DNA of 46,864 nt from an uncultured Lachnospiraceae bacterium (GCA_910587715.1 CAJUMV010000033.1:1-46864); one strand, 5' to 3'. Numbered from the stretch's first letter, positions 24,460 through 33,208 are shown. Numbers and translations: made by a program. The notes: generated by a model not told the origin, from the sequence alone.

Positions 24460-24535
24460 TCTGCTACCTCCTTTTATTTTGAACTGCTGCCACAGTTTCC
24501 TATTTCATAAAAACGTATCTCTAAACCCGGAATAT

Positions 24536-25018
24536 TTACAGTTCTTCCCCTATCATTCGCCATGCCTCCACCAGCCGTTCCAGCGAATACCCCGCGTTCG
24601 CCGGGCTTGTGGACGGCAGGGCGACCGCCTCCCGCCCCGTCACCGGAAAAATATATTTCTGGTACAACTGCTGCGCTTTCCCGCCGTTGGTATAAATAGC
24701 GCGGATGTCCGCACAGCCAAGAATCTCTGATAAATCGTTGGGCGTCACATCCTTGATGCTGGCGTCCGAGGAGCCTGTGATCTCACAGCTTGCAATCACA
24801 TCCCACACCGCGATATGATGGGACAGAAGCATCTCCTTTTTCTGCTCCACAGTCTCCGGCACCGCACAGCCAAGCACCTGCGCCATCACCCGCCAGAAGC
24901 GGTTCTGCTTATGACCGTAGAAAAACTGCTGCTCCCTCGATTTCACCGAGGGGAAACTGCCCAGTATCAAAATTTTGGAATGCTCGTCGTAGAGCGGAGG
25001 GATGGGGTGGGAAAGCAT
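24536..25018 (-). CDS. DNA glycosylase, uracil-DNA glycosylase family 6 type
   Basis: 160 residues. The opening KILILGSFPSVKSREQQFFYGHKQNRFWRV carries the GSFPS and NRFW blocks of the hypoxanthine-DNA glycosylase group, and the C-terminal ALPSTSPANAG block is the second active-site loop. It removes deaminated bases, chiefly hypoxanthine, from DNA as the first step of base excision repair. Start follows AAAGGAG. It is upstream of the MFS leader in the same direction; no functional link is evident. Confidence 0.88.
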   Translation of the reverse strand: MLSHPIPPLYDEHSKILILGSFPSVKSREQQFFYGHKQNRFWRVMAQVLGCAVPETVEQKKEMLLSHHIAVWDVIASCEITGSSDASIKDVTPNDLSEILGCADIRAIYTNGGKAQQLYQKYIFPVTGREAVALPSTSPANAGYSLERLVEAWRMIGEEL

Positions 25019-25074
25019 TTGGGGCTCCTTTGCTGTTTACTGCCTTTTATGCATCTATTATACCCTCACCCGCT

Positions 25075-25227
25075 TCATTCCACAATCAGAAAGTCCGTAA
25101 TCATTTTTTTCTCTTCGTCCGTCAATTCGTGTATATGCCCTCTGTCCTTTAGCAAATAGCAAAGGCTTTCCATCTGCCTGTCATACAACTCTAAAACCGC
25201 ATCCTTCGATTTGGCGCTCCGATAAAT
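25075..25227 (-). pseudogene. remnant of an alpha/beta hydrolase
   Basis: A frame without a start codon reads IYRSAKSKDAVLELYDRQMESL directly followed by YLLKDRGHIHELTDEEKKMI and a stop. The first part matches the usual N-terminus of small alpha/beta hydrolases (yrSa.gk..vlalYD), and the second matches their C-terminus around the catalytic histidine (rGHihelTdeEkkmi.dFl). The catalytic serine and aspartate parts are missing, so a large internal deletion is inferred. It follows directly after the YxeA-like gene. Confidence 0.5.
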
Positions 25228-25234
25228 GGATTTT

Positions 25235-25606
25235 CTATGTCTCGTAATGCGCCTGCACCGCCTCCGGCAGCTCCTCGTACTGCACCTCGCTCCATTCCAC
25301 CACGCCGCGGACAGGACTGAGCGTCAGTTTCAGGAAAGCGTCCTCACGCAGTTCCCGCGACGCACCGAAGGTAATTTCTTTTTCGACGCCCTTTTCATTG
25401 TAGGCAGGCAGCGTATAGGAATAGCTCATACCGCCCTGCAAATCAACCACGCCATTCCTCGGTTTCCCCTCGGAAATCTTACTATTGTCAATCTGCGTGT
25501 AATAATAGACGCTTCCGCTTCCCGAATAAAGCCACGCCCCCAGACTGAGCAAAGCCGCCACAATCGCCACGGCAATTCCGATTCCAACTAACACGTTTTT
25601 CTTCAT
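25235..25606 (-). CDS. YxeA family protein (DUF1093)
   Basis: 123 residues. An N-terminal membrane helix or signal (residues 5-28) is followed by YYYTQIDNSKISEGK, YSYTLPAYNEKGVEKEITFGASRELREDAFLKL and EVQYEELPEAVQ, the pattern of YxeA proteins. These are small secreted or membrane-tethered proteins of the Firmicutes with an OB-like fold, often near peptide-antibiotic transporters. Start follows AGGAGG. The physiological role is not known. Confidence 0.85.
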   Translation of the reverse strand: MKKNVLVGIGIAVAIVAALLSLGAWLYSGSGSVYYYTQIDNSKISEGKPRNGVVDLQGGMSYSYTLPAYNEKGVEKEITFGASRELREDAFLKLTLSPVRGVVEWSEVQYEELPEAVQAHYET

Positions 25607-25743
25607 AATGATATCCTCCTGTCTTTCTTTACAGGATAAGATATCATGTCTGCCTTACATGCGCCTTGTGAAAACATTGCGTTTACCTTACGGTTTATTT
25701 CTATTGAAAAGCCAGCTCTCTTGCGCCGCCTTTATCGTCCAAT

Positions 25744-26070
25744 TCAAGTTGCATATAACTCCACCCCCTCCTTTTTTACATTATAATAAAACGGATAGGC
25801 ACGAAGCCACTTATTGAAATGGTCAATATTTTTTACAATCGGCATAATGTTCAAATCATACTCAAAAGTCATTGTGGAAAGTCGGCGGTCTTCCAACTTA
25901 ATCTCCTGCTCGTTTAAACCGACCAATATCATCATATCAATATCCGAATCCGGACGGAAATCTTCCCTGGCATAAGAGCCATATAAAATAACCGTTTTTA
26001 AATGATCTCCATACAGTTTTCTTACATCTTCCACATACTTTTTCAATATATCATGTAAGCTCTGGGGCAT
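25744..26070 (-). CDS. orphan MNT-type nucleotidyltransferase
   Basis: 108 residues. The polymerase beta-like signature GSYAREDFRPDSDIDMMI near residue 30 gives the G-S and D-x-D metal ligands, and a third acidic residue is likely the D of EYDLNI. Such proteins are usually the antitoxin half of HEPN-MNT pairs, in which they AMPylate the toxin. No HEPN gene follows or precedes it here. Start follows GGAGGG, with a promoter at 26129-26157. Confidence 0.85.
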   Translation of the reverse strand: MPQSLHDILKKYVEDVRKLYGDHLKTVILYGSYAREDFRPDSDIDMMILVGLNEQEIKLEDRRLSTMTFEYDLNIMPIVKNIDHFNKWLRAYPFYYNVKKEGVELYAT

Positions 26071-26128
26071 TTACTTCCCTCCTTCTTTCTTCCACAGTGA
26101 CAGGGTACAACCATCTGAATCTGCACTC

Positions 26129-26157
26129 ATTTTATCATAGCCTTAAAGCGGTTACAA
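26129..26157 (-). promoter_or_regulatory. promoter of the nucleotidyltransferase gene
   Basis: On the minus strand TTGTAA (26157-26152), a 17-bp spacer and TAAAAT (26134-26129) lie about 60 bp before the start. Confidence 0.5.
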
Positions 26158-26209
26158 TCCCATTCGCGCAAGCGCCGCTTCTATATTTGAGAAAAATACC
26201 GTCAAGCAA

Positions 26210-26791
26210 TCATCGTTTCAACAACTTATTTTCATACAGTATTTCTTCTTCTCCTGTTGAAATGGTTACCTTCTTCTTATACAACAAGCTCCATGATGCC
26301 TGATTCCTTGTATAATCCATTTTATCCTGTGGAAAAAACGAACGACAGAAATATCTTCCCTTCTCTCCGTTCTGCGCCAGAAACAAAAATATGTTCCTTC
26401 CTTCTGCATTGTTTTTCATAATATAATCTGCCTTAATAACCGAATAAATATTTATTTTGCGATTGTACTTAAAGATTGTATCATTACTGTCAATCACACT
26501 TTCCAGCAACGGCAGCATGTTTATCCTATCTGCAATTTTATAATATAGGTCCGATGATTCAAGATGTTCTGCCGTTATCCGATGTTCTCTTATTGCATCA
26601 AATATTTTTCCCCTATCACGGGCTAGCTCCGGTCTGTCCGTAAGATATTGCAATCCCATCAAATGAAAACACTCTTTTTTGTCAAAATTTATTTGTAATG
26701 TAACCGATACATTTTTTCTTCCTAGTATCAAATGGTATTCTTTATCCAGCAACTTTCCGAAGGCTTCCACGCAGTCATACACAGTATGCAT
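26210..26791 (-). CDS. PBECR4-type (BECR fold) protein
   Basis: 193 residues from ATG 26791 (MHTVYDCVEAFGKLLDKEY), with AGAGGTAGG just upstream. The open frame extends to an ATG at 26947, but that extension runs through a strong hairpin (26827-26856) and looks non-coding. Conserved blocks are KLLDKEYHLILGRK, the KECFHLMGLQYLTD segment with its H-L-x-G-L-x-Y-L core, and the C-terminal RSFFPQDKMDYTRNQ segment. This pattern belongs to the phage-barnase-EndoU-colicin-RelE-like group 4, proteins of prophages and mobile elements thought to act on RNA. Codon use is more AT-rich than its neighbours, suggesting transfer. Confidence 0.65.
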   Translation of the reverse strand: MHTVYDCVEAFGKLLDKEYHLILGRKNVSVTLQINFDKKECFHLMGLQYLTDRPELARDRGKIFDAIREHRITAEHLESSDLYYKIADRINMLPLLESVIDSNDTIFKYNRKINIYSVIKADYIMKNNAEGRNIFLFLAQNGEKGRYFCRSFFPQDKMDYTRNQASWSLLYKKKVTISTGEEEILYENKLLKR

Positions 26792-26826
26792 CAAACCTAC
26801 CTCTTTCTCTTTTGAAATTTGAAATA

Positions 26827-26856
26827 GGAAAAGCCCTGCTTTCGCAGAGCTTTTCC
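26827..26856 (-). terminator. hairpin upstream of the PBECR4 gene
   Basis: GGAAAAGC and GCTTTTCC with an inner CTGC/GCAG pairing form a strong stem. The minus strand continues TATTTCAAATTTC. It probably ended an older upstream gene and supports the later start for the PBECR4 gene. Confidence 0.55.
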
Positions 26857-27055
26857 TGACGTTTTCTTTCAACTGCGCGTACAGTCTAGCCAGAATGCGG
26901 TAAACGTCAAACCCATTCAAAGCTCGTAAGACACTGCTCTCTGGCACAACATCTTATGTCAACGCTTTGACTGACACTCAAGTTGCCCGTCTTTATTATC
27001 ATATTACATGAGGCACGAAAATATGTCAATCAGAACCTGCTTTCTCACAGCCCTG

Positions 27056-27943
27056 TCATATGCCCATAACAGCCGCTTCTATCTCCCCCTCCGCCACCAT
27101 ACCCCCATGCTGCCCAATCACAATGGACGGCTTCGTCTTCCCATGGTAATCGCTGCCGCAGGTGACAAATACACGATGTCTCTTTGCCGCATTGTAAAAC
27201 TCCTCCGCCTGCTCTGGGCTGTGATAGCTGGAAAATGCTTCTATGCCGTCCATCCCCAGCTTCAAAACCTCTTCCAGCAGAAATTCCTTCCCCTTTAAGT
27301 TTACGCCGGGATGCGCCAGAACCGCCGCGCCGTGATTTCGGTGAATCGTGTCAATGATTTCCTCCATCGCCGGATAATCCGTCTTCGCATAACAGGGTTT
27401 TCCCTGCGAATAATAATCCCAATAAAAATTGACATAAGGGTTATCGCTTCTTTTCCCACCGGGACGGTAAGGATTTAAAAGCGGATGGTCTGCATATTCC
27501 GGCACAGCCAGCAATGCTTCCGCGAACATCTCGCCCGTCCAGTTTTCCTTCCAATAACTGTTTGCGGATAACGCCAGCAACTCCTTTTCCGTGAGCAGGG
27601 TAAAACCCAACGCCCGTGTTTTAGAAAGTCTCTCCAGAGAGGCTTGCGCGCTCTGGTCAGCCACGTTTTTTTCTATCGCTTCAAAGTCCTCGCTTAGATA
27701 ATCAATGCCATACCCAAGTACATGAAAGTTCACGTTCTCATAAGTACAGTCAATCTCGATACCCGGAATATATCGAATGCCTTTTTCCTCCGCCGCCCTC
27801 TGCGCCTGTGCGTTTGCCTTCGCGCAGTTGTGGTCCGTCACCGACATAACGCGGACACACGCCTCCGCGCACTGCTCCACAAGTTCGGTCGGTGTGTACT
27901 CCCCGTCGTCACTGTATCTGCTGTGCATGTGTAAATCTATCAT
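27056..27943 (-). CDS. PHP domain phosphoesterase
   Basis: 295 residues. The four PHP metal-binding motifs are visible: DLHMHSRYSDDG (residues 3-14), SVTDHNCA near residue 34, PGIEID near 60 and HPGVNL plus CGSDYHGK in the C-terminal half. It is similar to TrpH/YciV-type enzymes, which hydrolyse 3',5'-nucleoside bisphosphates or short RNA 5' ends. Start follows GGAGGAG. It lies 19 bases after the broken MFS gene in the same direction. Confidence 0.9.
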   Translation of the reverse strand: MIDLHMHSRYSDDGEYTPTELVEQCAEACVRVMSVTDHNCAKANAQAQRAAEEKGIRYIPGIEIDCTYENVNFHVLGYGIDYLSEDFEAIEKNVADQSAQASLERLSKTRALGFTLLTEKELLALSANSYWKENWTGEMFAEALLAVPEYADHPLLNPYRPGGKRSDNPYVNFYWDYYSQGKPCYAKTDYPAMEEIIDTIHRNHGAAVLAHPGVNLKGKEFLLEEVLKLGMDGIEAFSSYHSPEQAEEFYNAAKRHRVFVTCGSDYHGKTKPSIVIGQHGGMVAEGEIEAAVMGI

Positions 27944-27962
27944 ACCGCTCCTCCTTTCCTAC

Positions 27963-29135
27963 CTATTTATTTCTCTTTACAATAGGCAGCATCCTCTCAT
28001 GCATCACAACCATAAGAACCAGGAGCGCCAGCAAAAATACCGGATACAGAGAAACGCTGATATGATTCGCAAGGAATCCGAACACAGGCGGCATCAGGCA
28101 GGTGCCCACATACGCGGACGCCATCTGTACACCAATCACAGCCTGCGATTTATCCGCCCCGAAATGTGCCGGCGTGGAATGAATCACGGACGGGTATATG
28201 GGCGCGCAGCCCAGACCCGCAATCACCAGACCAAGCAGGGCGGTTATATCCCCAAACGGCAGAAGAAGACATACCACACCGCCCAGAATCAATCCCTATC
28301 CAAGCCGTATCATCTGCGTATCATTCAGTTTCATGGTCAAAAATCCGCCCGCGGCTCTCCCCGCCGTAATTCCGATATAAAACAGACTGGCAAACCCGGC
28401 TGCCGTTTCTGCCGAAAGCCCGCGCTGCAGTACGAGGTAGCTGCTCGCCCACAGTCCCGCCGTCTGCTCCAGCGCGCAGTAGCAGAAAAACGTCACTATA
28501 ATCTCCTTCGCGCCCGGTATGCCGAAAATTTCTTTTAACGAAAGCGGTTTTTTGTTCTCTTCCCCGGACTGCTCCGTATCCTCCGACGTCTGTTTTTTCC
28601 AAAGCGGCAGACTAAAAAGCAGAATCGCCGTCAAACCGATTTGAAGAAACGCGATATAACGGTAACCCATGTTCCAGCCCTGTCCGCCCGTGAGCGCATA
28701 CCCCATGACATAGGGACCAAGGGATGCCCCGACTCCCCACATGCAATGAAGCCAGCTCATATGTCTGCTTGCATAGTGAAGCGCCACATAATTATTTAAG
28801 GACGCATCCACGCTTCCGGCTCCCAGCCCGTAAGGAACCGCCCACAAACACAGCGCCACATAACTGTGGCTGACAGAGAATCCGAACAACGCCACCGCCG
28901 TCAGCAGCACGCTGAAAGCCGTTACCTTTCCCGTCCCCAGCTTTTTTGTCAGCCGGTCGCTCTGCAGGCTGGAAACGATCGTCCCCGCCGCGATGATCAT
29001 GGAAATGCCGCCCGCGTAGGAAACCGGCACGGAAAATTCCTGATACATAACCGGCCACGCCGAGCCTAACAAAGAATCCGGAAGCCCCAGACTGATAAAC
29101 GCCAGATAAATAATCACCAATAAAAGTTGAAACAT
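27963..29135 (-). pseudogene. MFS transporter interrupted by an in-frame amber codon
   Basis: The frame from ATG 29135 gives an N-terminal MFS half (FISLGLPDSLLGSAWPVMYQ, then GAGSVDASLNNYVA) up to codon 279 (MIRLG). Codon 280 is TAG at 28298-28296. The same frame then continues GLILGGVVCLLLPFG to 27963, giving 390 codons in all, the normal length. A single change such as CAG or TGG to TAG explains the break. The gene is divergent from an AraC-type regulator with overlapping promoters. It may be a recent loss of function, rare read-through or a sequence error. Confidence 0.85.
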
Positions 29136-29170
29136 CCTGTCAACCTCCTTCTATTTCACTCTATATAGAA

Positions 29171-29199
29171 AGAATACCGTCAACAGGCACTTGATGCAA
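29171..29199 (-). promoter_or_regulatory. promoter of the broken MFS gene
   Basis: On the minus strand TTGCAT (29199-29194), a 17-bp spacer and TATTCT (29176-29171). Its -35 box overlaps that of the divergent AraC gene, so one bound regulator could control both. Confidence 0.5.
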
Positions 29200-29219
29200 C
29201 TCATTTTCGGACATATAAT
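29191..29219 (+). promoter_or_regulatory. promoter of the AraC-type regulator
   Basis: TTGATG (29191-29196), a 17-bp spacer and consensus TATAAT (29214-29219) precede the regulator by about 100 bp. Confidence 0.65.
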
Positions 29220-29322
29220 ATAACAAAACCGCCAAACATACCGATAACTATGACGTCAAATGCATCCGCGCAATGCATAATCAGGGCATTGCAAACGGGA
29301 ATGAAATCAGGAGGACAGCCGA

Positions 29323-30216
29323 ATGGCATTACAGGAATGCGGATTAAATCTGAATAACGTATCGAAAGAATTACAGCCCCACGGCAGCCTTGCGTTTCCC
29401 TGCGCCGGGTATGCGTCCCACCACACAGACAGACCGGAAGACAGTATTCCGTGGCACTGGCATCAAGAAATTGAAATGATATACATAGAAAGCGGGCAGC
29501 TTGAGGTAAAAATACCCTCGCAGTCATTTTTGATGAAAACCGGGGACTGCCTCGTTATCAACGGCAATATTGTCCACTTCGCAGCAGCAGCCCCGGAGGG
29601 TACGCTCCACTCCCTCGTCTTTGACCCGGCTCTCATTGCCGGAAAAGATGACTCCGTCTTTGCGAAAAAATATATGTCGCCGCTCTTATCCTGCCCTGCC
29701 TTTTCCGGCTTTTATATCAGCGCGGAAGCCGATACGGATATGGCTCTCCGATTTAATCGCGCTTTTGAAGCGCTCGCCAACGATCATTACGGCTATGAAT
29801 TTACCGTGCGTGAAAACCTGTCACGCATCTGCCTTTCTCTGTATCAGGCGTTTGAACCGCAGATGGATATCCAAAAGGCAGCGCCCAATCAGGACAATCT
29901 CCGTATCGGTAAAATACTTACCTATATCCACCAAAATTTTGCTGCCCCCATTTCCGTGTCCGACATCGCAAGGGAAGTCGGTATCAGCGAGAGGGAATGT
30001 CTGCGCTGCTTCCAAAAAACAATTCAGCTCTCCCCCATCCAGTATGTATTAAAATACCGGGTCATGCGGGGAGCCGAACTGTTACTTACAAATCCTGCCG
30101 CCAGTATTTCAGAGATTGGAACGCTCTGCGGCTTTGACAGCCAAAGCCATTTCGCCAAAATGTTCAAGCGCTTTTATAACTGCACGCCGCGGGAGTACAG
30201 AAACCAGAATCTCTAA
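29323..30216 (+). CDS. AraC family regulator with cupin sensor
   Basis: 297 residues. The N-terminal cupin-type pocket is marked by IPWHWHQEIEMIYIESGQLEV and GDCLVINGNIVH. The C-terminal double helix-turn-helix is at about 195-295 (ILTYIHQNFAAPISVSDIAREVGIS and IGTLCGFDSQSHFAKMFKRFYNCTPREYR). Start follows AGGAGG. It is divergent from the amber-interrupted MFS gene, its probable target. The layout suggests sensing of a sugar or other small molecule. Confidence 0.88.
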   Translation: MALQECGLNLNNVSKELQPHGSLAFPCAGYASHHTDRPEDSIPWHWHQEIEMIYIESGQLEVKIPSQSFLMKTGDCLVINGNIVHFAAAAPEGTLHSLVFDPALIAGKDDSVFAKKYMSPLLSCPAFSGFYISAEADTDMALRFNRAFEALANDHYGYEFTVRENLSRICLSLYQAFEPQMDIQKAAPNQDNLRIGKILTYIHQNFAAPISVSDIAREVGISERECLRCFQKTIQLSPIQYVLKYRVMRGAELLLTNPAASISEIGTLCGFDSQSHFAKMFKRFYNCTPREYRNQNL

Positions 30217-30223
30217 TCCCTGC

Positions 30224-30252
30224 AGAGAATGCCCATATTTCAAGTATTCTCT
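30224..30252 (-). repeat. small dispersed hairpin, copy 2
   Basis: AGAGAAT and ATTCTCT form the stem; on the minus strand the loop starts TTGAAAT and the right arm is GGGCATTCTCT. It closely resembles the hairpin at 18382-18409 and begins exactly at the stop codon of the BceB-like gene. Confidence 0.5.
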
Positions 30253-32366
30253 TACACTATCCCAAGCTGCTCCTTAATCGCTTTCACCGTAGAGCGATAC
30301 ACCGCGTAAATCACCCCGCCGATCACCGCAATGACGCACAGGCACAGACCCATCGCTGCCCATTCTGGCTTAAGCAGCCTGCCGTCATTCGCGTAGAGGA
30401 TCATGGCATACAGCAGGAACATGGCGGTAGTGCCCACCAATGCAGGCATCTTAAAGACATTGCTACACTGGCTGCGCACTTCTTTATCCAGAAAGGCAGG
30501 CGAAGCCCCTAGTTTCTTCAGATCGTCAAAAATGTAGCGGTTATTGAGGGCAATGCTCTGACAGCGGGTATAACACACCACCAGCGCCGTGATCATGCAC
30601 ACGATGAAGATAAAGAGGAACATCATGAGCATTACCGCCATGTTGCGCAGATAATCATTCTGACTCAAGATCCGAAAACTCGGCATGTAAACCCAAAAGT
30701 TTCTGAACATAAAGGAGTCCGCCATTTCATAACGAATCGTCGTCATATCATCCGTGTCGCCCCAATATTCTTTTCCCTCCTCGTTTTCCCTGATTTTCTG
30801 TACCCGATCATAGTAGAAGGGGCGCTCGCAGGATTCATCAAAGGACGATACGAAGAGACGAAAGAGGGCATTGGCAAAGGGATAGGAGTCCTTTCCGTCC
30901 ACATTAAATGCCACAAAACGCCCCCGCCAGTCGTCTGTCAGCCCCTCGGATATCAGGTCATAGTCCGCACTGTCTAGCACACAGCAGGGAATCTCCTCCG
31001 CGAGAAGATCATAGTGCAGGTATCCCGCAAACTCTGTGGCAAGCACCTTCCTCGTCGTCATATTGGTGATCTCCTTTGCGGAGTTATTGACATAGAGGGA
31101 AGTTTCCTCCTGATCGGTCACGCACCGGTAAGTGCCCGGCTCCACGTCCACTTTCTGTCCGGTAATCATCTGATAAGCGTCTTCGGAAAGTACCATTGCC
31201 TCCTGCTGCATAGGGACATATTCGTCATGAAAACGCAGACTGTCTTCCTCCTCAATCCTAGTCATACCGCCCATTCCCAAAGTGACATAATCGCACTCGT
31301 TCCAGTCTTTTAAGGAAAGAGCATACTCTCTGCCAAGGGCTTCGATCTTAGTCCTGTCAGGCACATTCTGATCCGCCTGATATTTGTAGAAATAATCATA
31401 GGGCAGGGACGCATAGCGCAATACCGCCGCAATACCGTTAGTCGGCAGATAGAAAATCGCAAAGCATCCGCCTGCAATCAGAAGCGTTACCACCAGCAGA
31501 TTGTTGACAGTCTGTTTTCCCTGAAATTTCATCATGCTGCGGGAAATGATATTCTTGTATGGATTCTTGCGATGACTTTTCCAGCCGTGTACCACCGTGT
31601 GCAGCATGATCATGTAAAGCCCCACAAACACGGGTGCATAGAGCACACTCACCCAAGCCGGCGGGTACGTGGAAAACCACGCAATGCACGCCCAGGGCGC
31701 ACCGTACCCCAGCACAGCGCCTGCAAGCAGTACCAGAAAACCCACAGGACCGCACCATCTGCCAAGCTCCTTCACAGGCTCGTTGATATGCTCCTCTCTG
31801 ATCACTTCCATGATGTTCGTTTTCTTCAGATACCGCCACGCCGTCAGACCGGCGAATCCCACCACCAAAAGCAAAAACAGCAGGGAAATAAACAGGCATC
31901 TGAAATCAAAGGTGAGAACCATATCGGAACTGTCCACCAAAAGCAATCGAAATGCATGCCAGATTACCCACACAAAGGGAAAACCTGCTGCCGTCCCTGC
32001 GACAGCTGACACACCACTTAGGAAAATCACTTCCCGATACAGCCCCGGCGCAAGGCGTTTCCTCGAAGCGCCCAGAGCCATCAGGATGCCGAGCTGTCCC
32101 GACTTATGGCGAAAGAATAATCCCAAAGCATAAATCGTAAAGACCACGCATCCCACAAGCGTCATCACAAAAATCATGTACATCTGTTTCGCGCTGTCGC
32201 CGCCCTCCGGAAACACCTTCTGCACCGTGGGCGAGAGCATCAGCGCCGAATACGCCGAAATGATCATCAGCGCCATAAAATTGCAGAACAGATAAAGCCG
32301 CGACTGCTTCCTGTCCGCCCGCTGCAATTTCTGTTCCATCTGTCTCATATTGATTGTCTGACTCAT
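30252..32366 (-). CDS. BceB-like ABC exporter permease (FtsX family)
   Basis: 704 residues. About ten membrane helices are arranged as in BceB: four N-terminal helices, a cytoplasmic segment, further helices, an extracellular domain of about 200 residues between about 325 and 560 and three C-terminal helices. BceAB-type systems protect against or sense peptide antibiotics at the lipid II cycle. The gene is 11 bases after its ATPase. The divergent LytTR/GHKL pair, not the usual BceRS, is its probable regulator. Confidence 0.85.
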   Translation of the reverse strand: MSQTINMRQMEQKLQRADRKQSRLYLFCNFMALMIISAYSALMLSPTVQKVFPEGGDSAKQMYMIFVMTLVGCVVFTIYALGLFFRHKSGQLGILMALGASRKRLAPGLYREVIFLSGVSAVAGTAAGFPFVWVIWHAFRLLLVDSSDMVLTFDFRCLFISLLFLLLVVGFAGLTAWRYLKKTNIMEVIREEHINEPVKELGRWCGPVGFLVLLAGAVLGYGAPWACIAWFSTYPPAWVSVLYAPVFVGLYMIMLHTVVHGWKSHRKNPYKNIISRSMMKFQGKQTVNNLLVVTLLIAGGCFAIFYLPTNGIAAVLRYASLPYDYFYKYQADQNVPDRTKIEALGREYALSLKDWNECDYVTLGMGGMTRIEEEDSLRFHDEYVPMQQEAMVLSEDAYQMITGQKVDVEPGTYRCVTDQEETSLYVNNSAKEITNMTTRKVLATEFAGYLHYDLLAEEIPCCVLDSADYDLISEGLTDDWRGRFVAFNVDGKDSYPFANALFRLFVSSFDESCERPFYYDRVQKIRENEEGKEYWGDTDDMTTIRYEMADSFMFRNFWVYMPSFRILSQNDYLRNMAVMLMMFLFIFIVCMITALVVCYTRCQSIALNNRYIFDDLKKLGASPAFLDKEVRSQCSNVFKMPALVGTTAMFLLYAMILYANDGRLLKPEWAAMGLCLCVIAVIGGVIYAVYRSTVKAIKEQLGIV

Positions 32367-32377
32367 CTCACCACCCC

Positions 32378-33115
32378 CTACTCACTCATTTCTTTAATCG
32401 CATCCAATAACTGATCCTGAAATACACTGCGGTCTTCCCACTTCTCCATCTGGCGGTAAATCGTCCCGTCCTTTAACAAAATTACCCGGTCGCAAAATGA
32501 CGCCGCAAAGCTGTCGTGCGTCACCATAAAAATCGTAGCGTTCATCTTCTGTTTCGCATTGATAAAGGTCTCGATCACCGCCCGGCTGGACTTGGAATCC
32601 AGATTGCCGGTGGGCTCGTCGGCAAGGATGATTAGCGGATTGTTAATCAGGCTCCGCGCCACCGCCGCCCGCTGTTTCTCACCGCCGGATATTTCCGCCG
32701 GGTATTTATTTAAGATGTGCCCAATCCCGAACATAGCCGCGAGCTGGTCCGCCAGCTTCTCTGCCTCCCCCGATACCTCTCCCTGCACGATGCGCGGTAC
32801 CAGCACATTTTCCCGGATGGTCAGACCGTCTAGGAGCATAAAATCCTGAAACACAAACCCGATCTTCGTATTTCTGACCCTTGCCAGCTCCTCCTCGTTC
32901 ATGCCCGCAAGCTCCACGCCTCCCAGCTTGATATTCCCCCTGTCAAAGGGTATATAGCAGGAAATACAGTTTAACAGTGTCGTCTTGCCGGAGCCCGACG
33001 GCCCCATGACCGCCACAAACTCGCCCTGTGCCACATGGAAATCAATCCCCTTCAACACCTCGTATTTGTTTTTCCCCGCCTCATAAGATTTATAGAGTTC
33101 CTTTACATACAGCAT
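32378..33115 (-). CDS. BceA-like ABC exporter ATPase
   Basis: 245 residues. Walker A GPSGSGKTTLLN, Q-loop FVFQDFMLLDGLT, signature ISGGEKQRAAVARSL, Walker B IILADEPTGNLD and H-loop MVTHDSFA are all present. This is the LolD/MacB/BceA class. It starts behind AAAGGAGGAG and heads the two-gene operon with the permease. Three LytTR-type boxes lie 95-155 bases upstream. Confidence 0.9.
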   Translation of the reverse strand: MLYVKELYKSYEAGKNKYEVLKGIDFHVAQGEFVAVMGPSGSGKTTLLNCISCYIPFDRGNIKLGGVELAGMNEEELARVRNTKIGFVFQDFMLLDGLTIRENVLVPRIVQGEVSGEAEKLADQLAAMFGIGHILNKYPAEISGGEKQRAAVARSLINNPLIILADEPTGNLDSKSSRAVIETFINAKQKMNATIFMVTHDSFAASFCDRVILLKDGTIYRQMEKWEDRSVFQDQLLDAIKEMSE

Positions 33116-33208
33116 ATCCGTCTCCTCCTTTTACAGCTATTTGTCATAAAACGACCATACCACAAATACGCCGCACGAAAATCGCGGCTGTCATTTCTGC
33201 CAGACTAG

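Larger units (their letters stand above)
24326..24475 (-). promoter_or_regulatory. MFS leader with alternative hairpins
   Basis: Reading leftward: GGAGG site, first small ORF (24459-24415), second small ORF (24405-24379), then the MFS start. Hairpin 1 pairs CTCCATGCAA (24431-24422) with TTGCATGGAG (24409-24400), covering the second start codon. Hairpin 2 pairs GAGGAC (24416-24411, the ribosome site of the second ORF) with GTCCTC (24378-24373). Hairpin 3 pairs CCTTTGC (24370-24364) with GCAAAGG (24335-24329) at the MFS ribosome site. Hairpins 1 and 2 share bases and exclude one another. The arrangement is that of a translation attenuator. Confidence 0.6.

Noticed and set aside
24326..24475. 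T-box riboswitch before the MFS gene
   Set aside because: No T-box sequence (TGGnACC-type) or specifier arrangement was seen; short ORFs with ribosome sites explain the region better.
26792..26947. N-terminal extension of the PBECR4 frame to ATG 26947
   Set aside because: It runs through a terminator-like hairpin, lacks a ribosome site and has no family similarity, while the inner ATG at 26791 has a good site and matches the family start.
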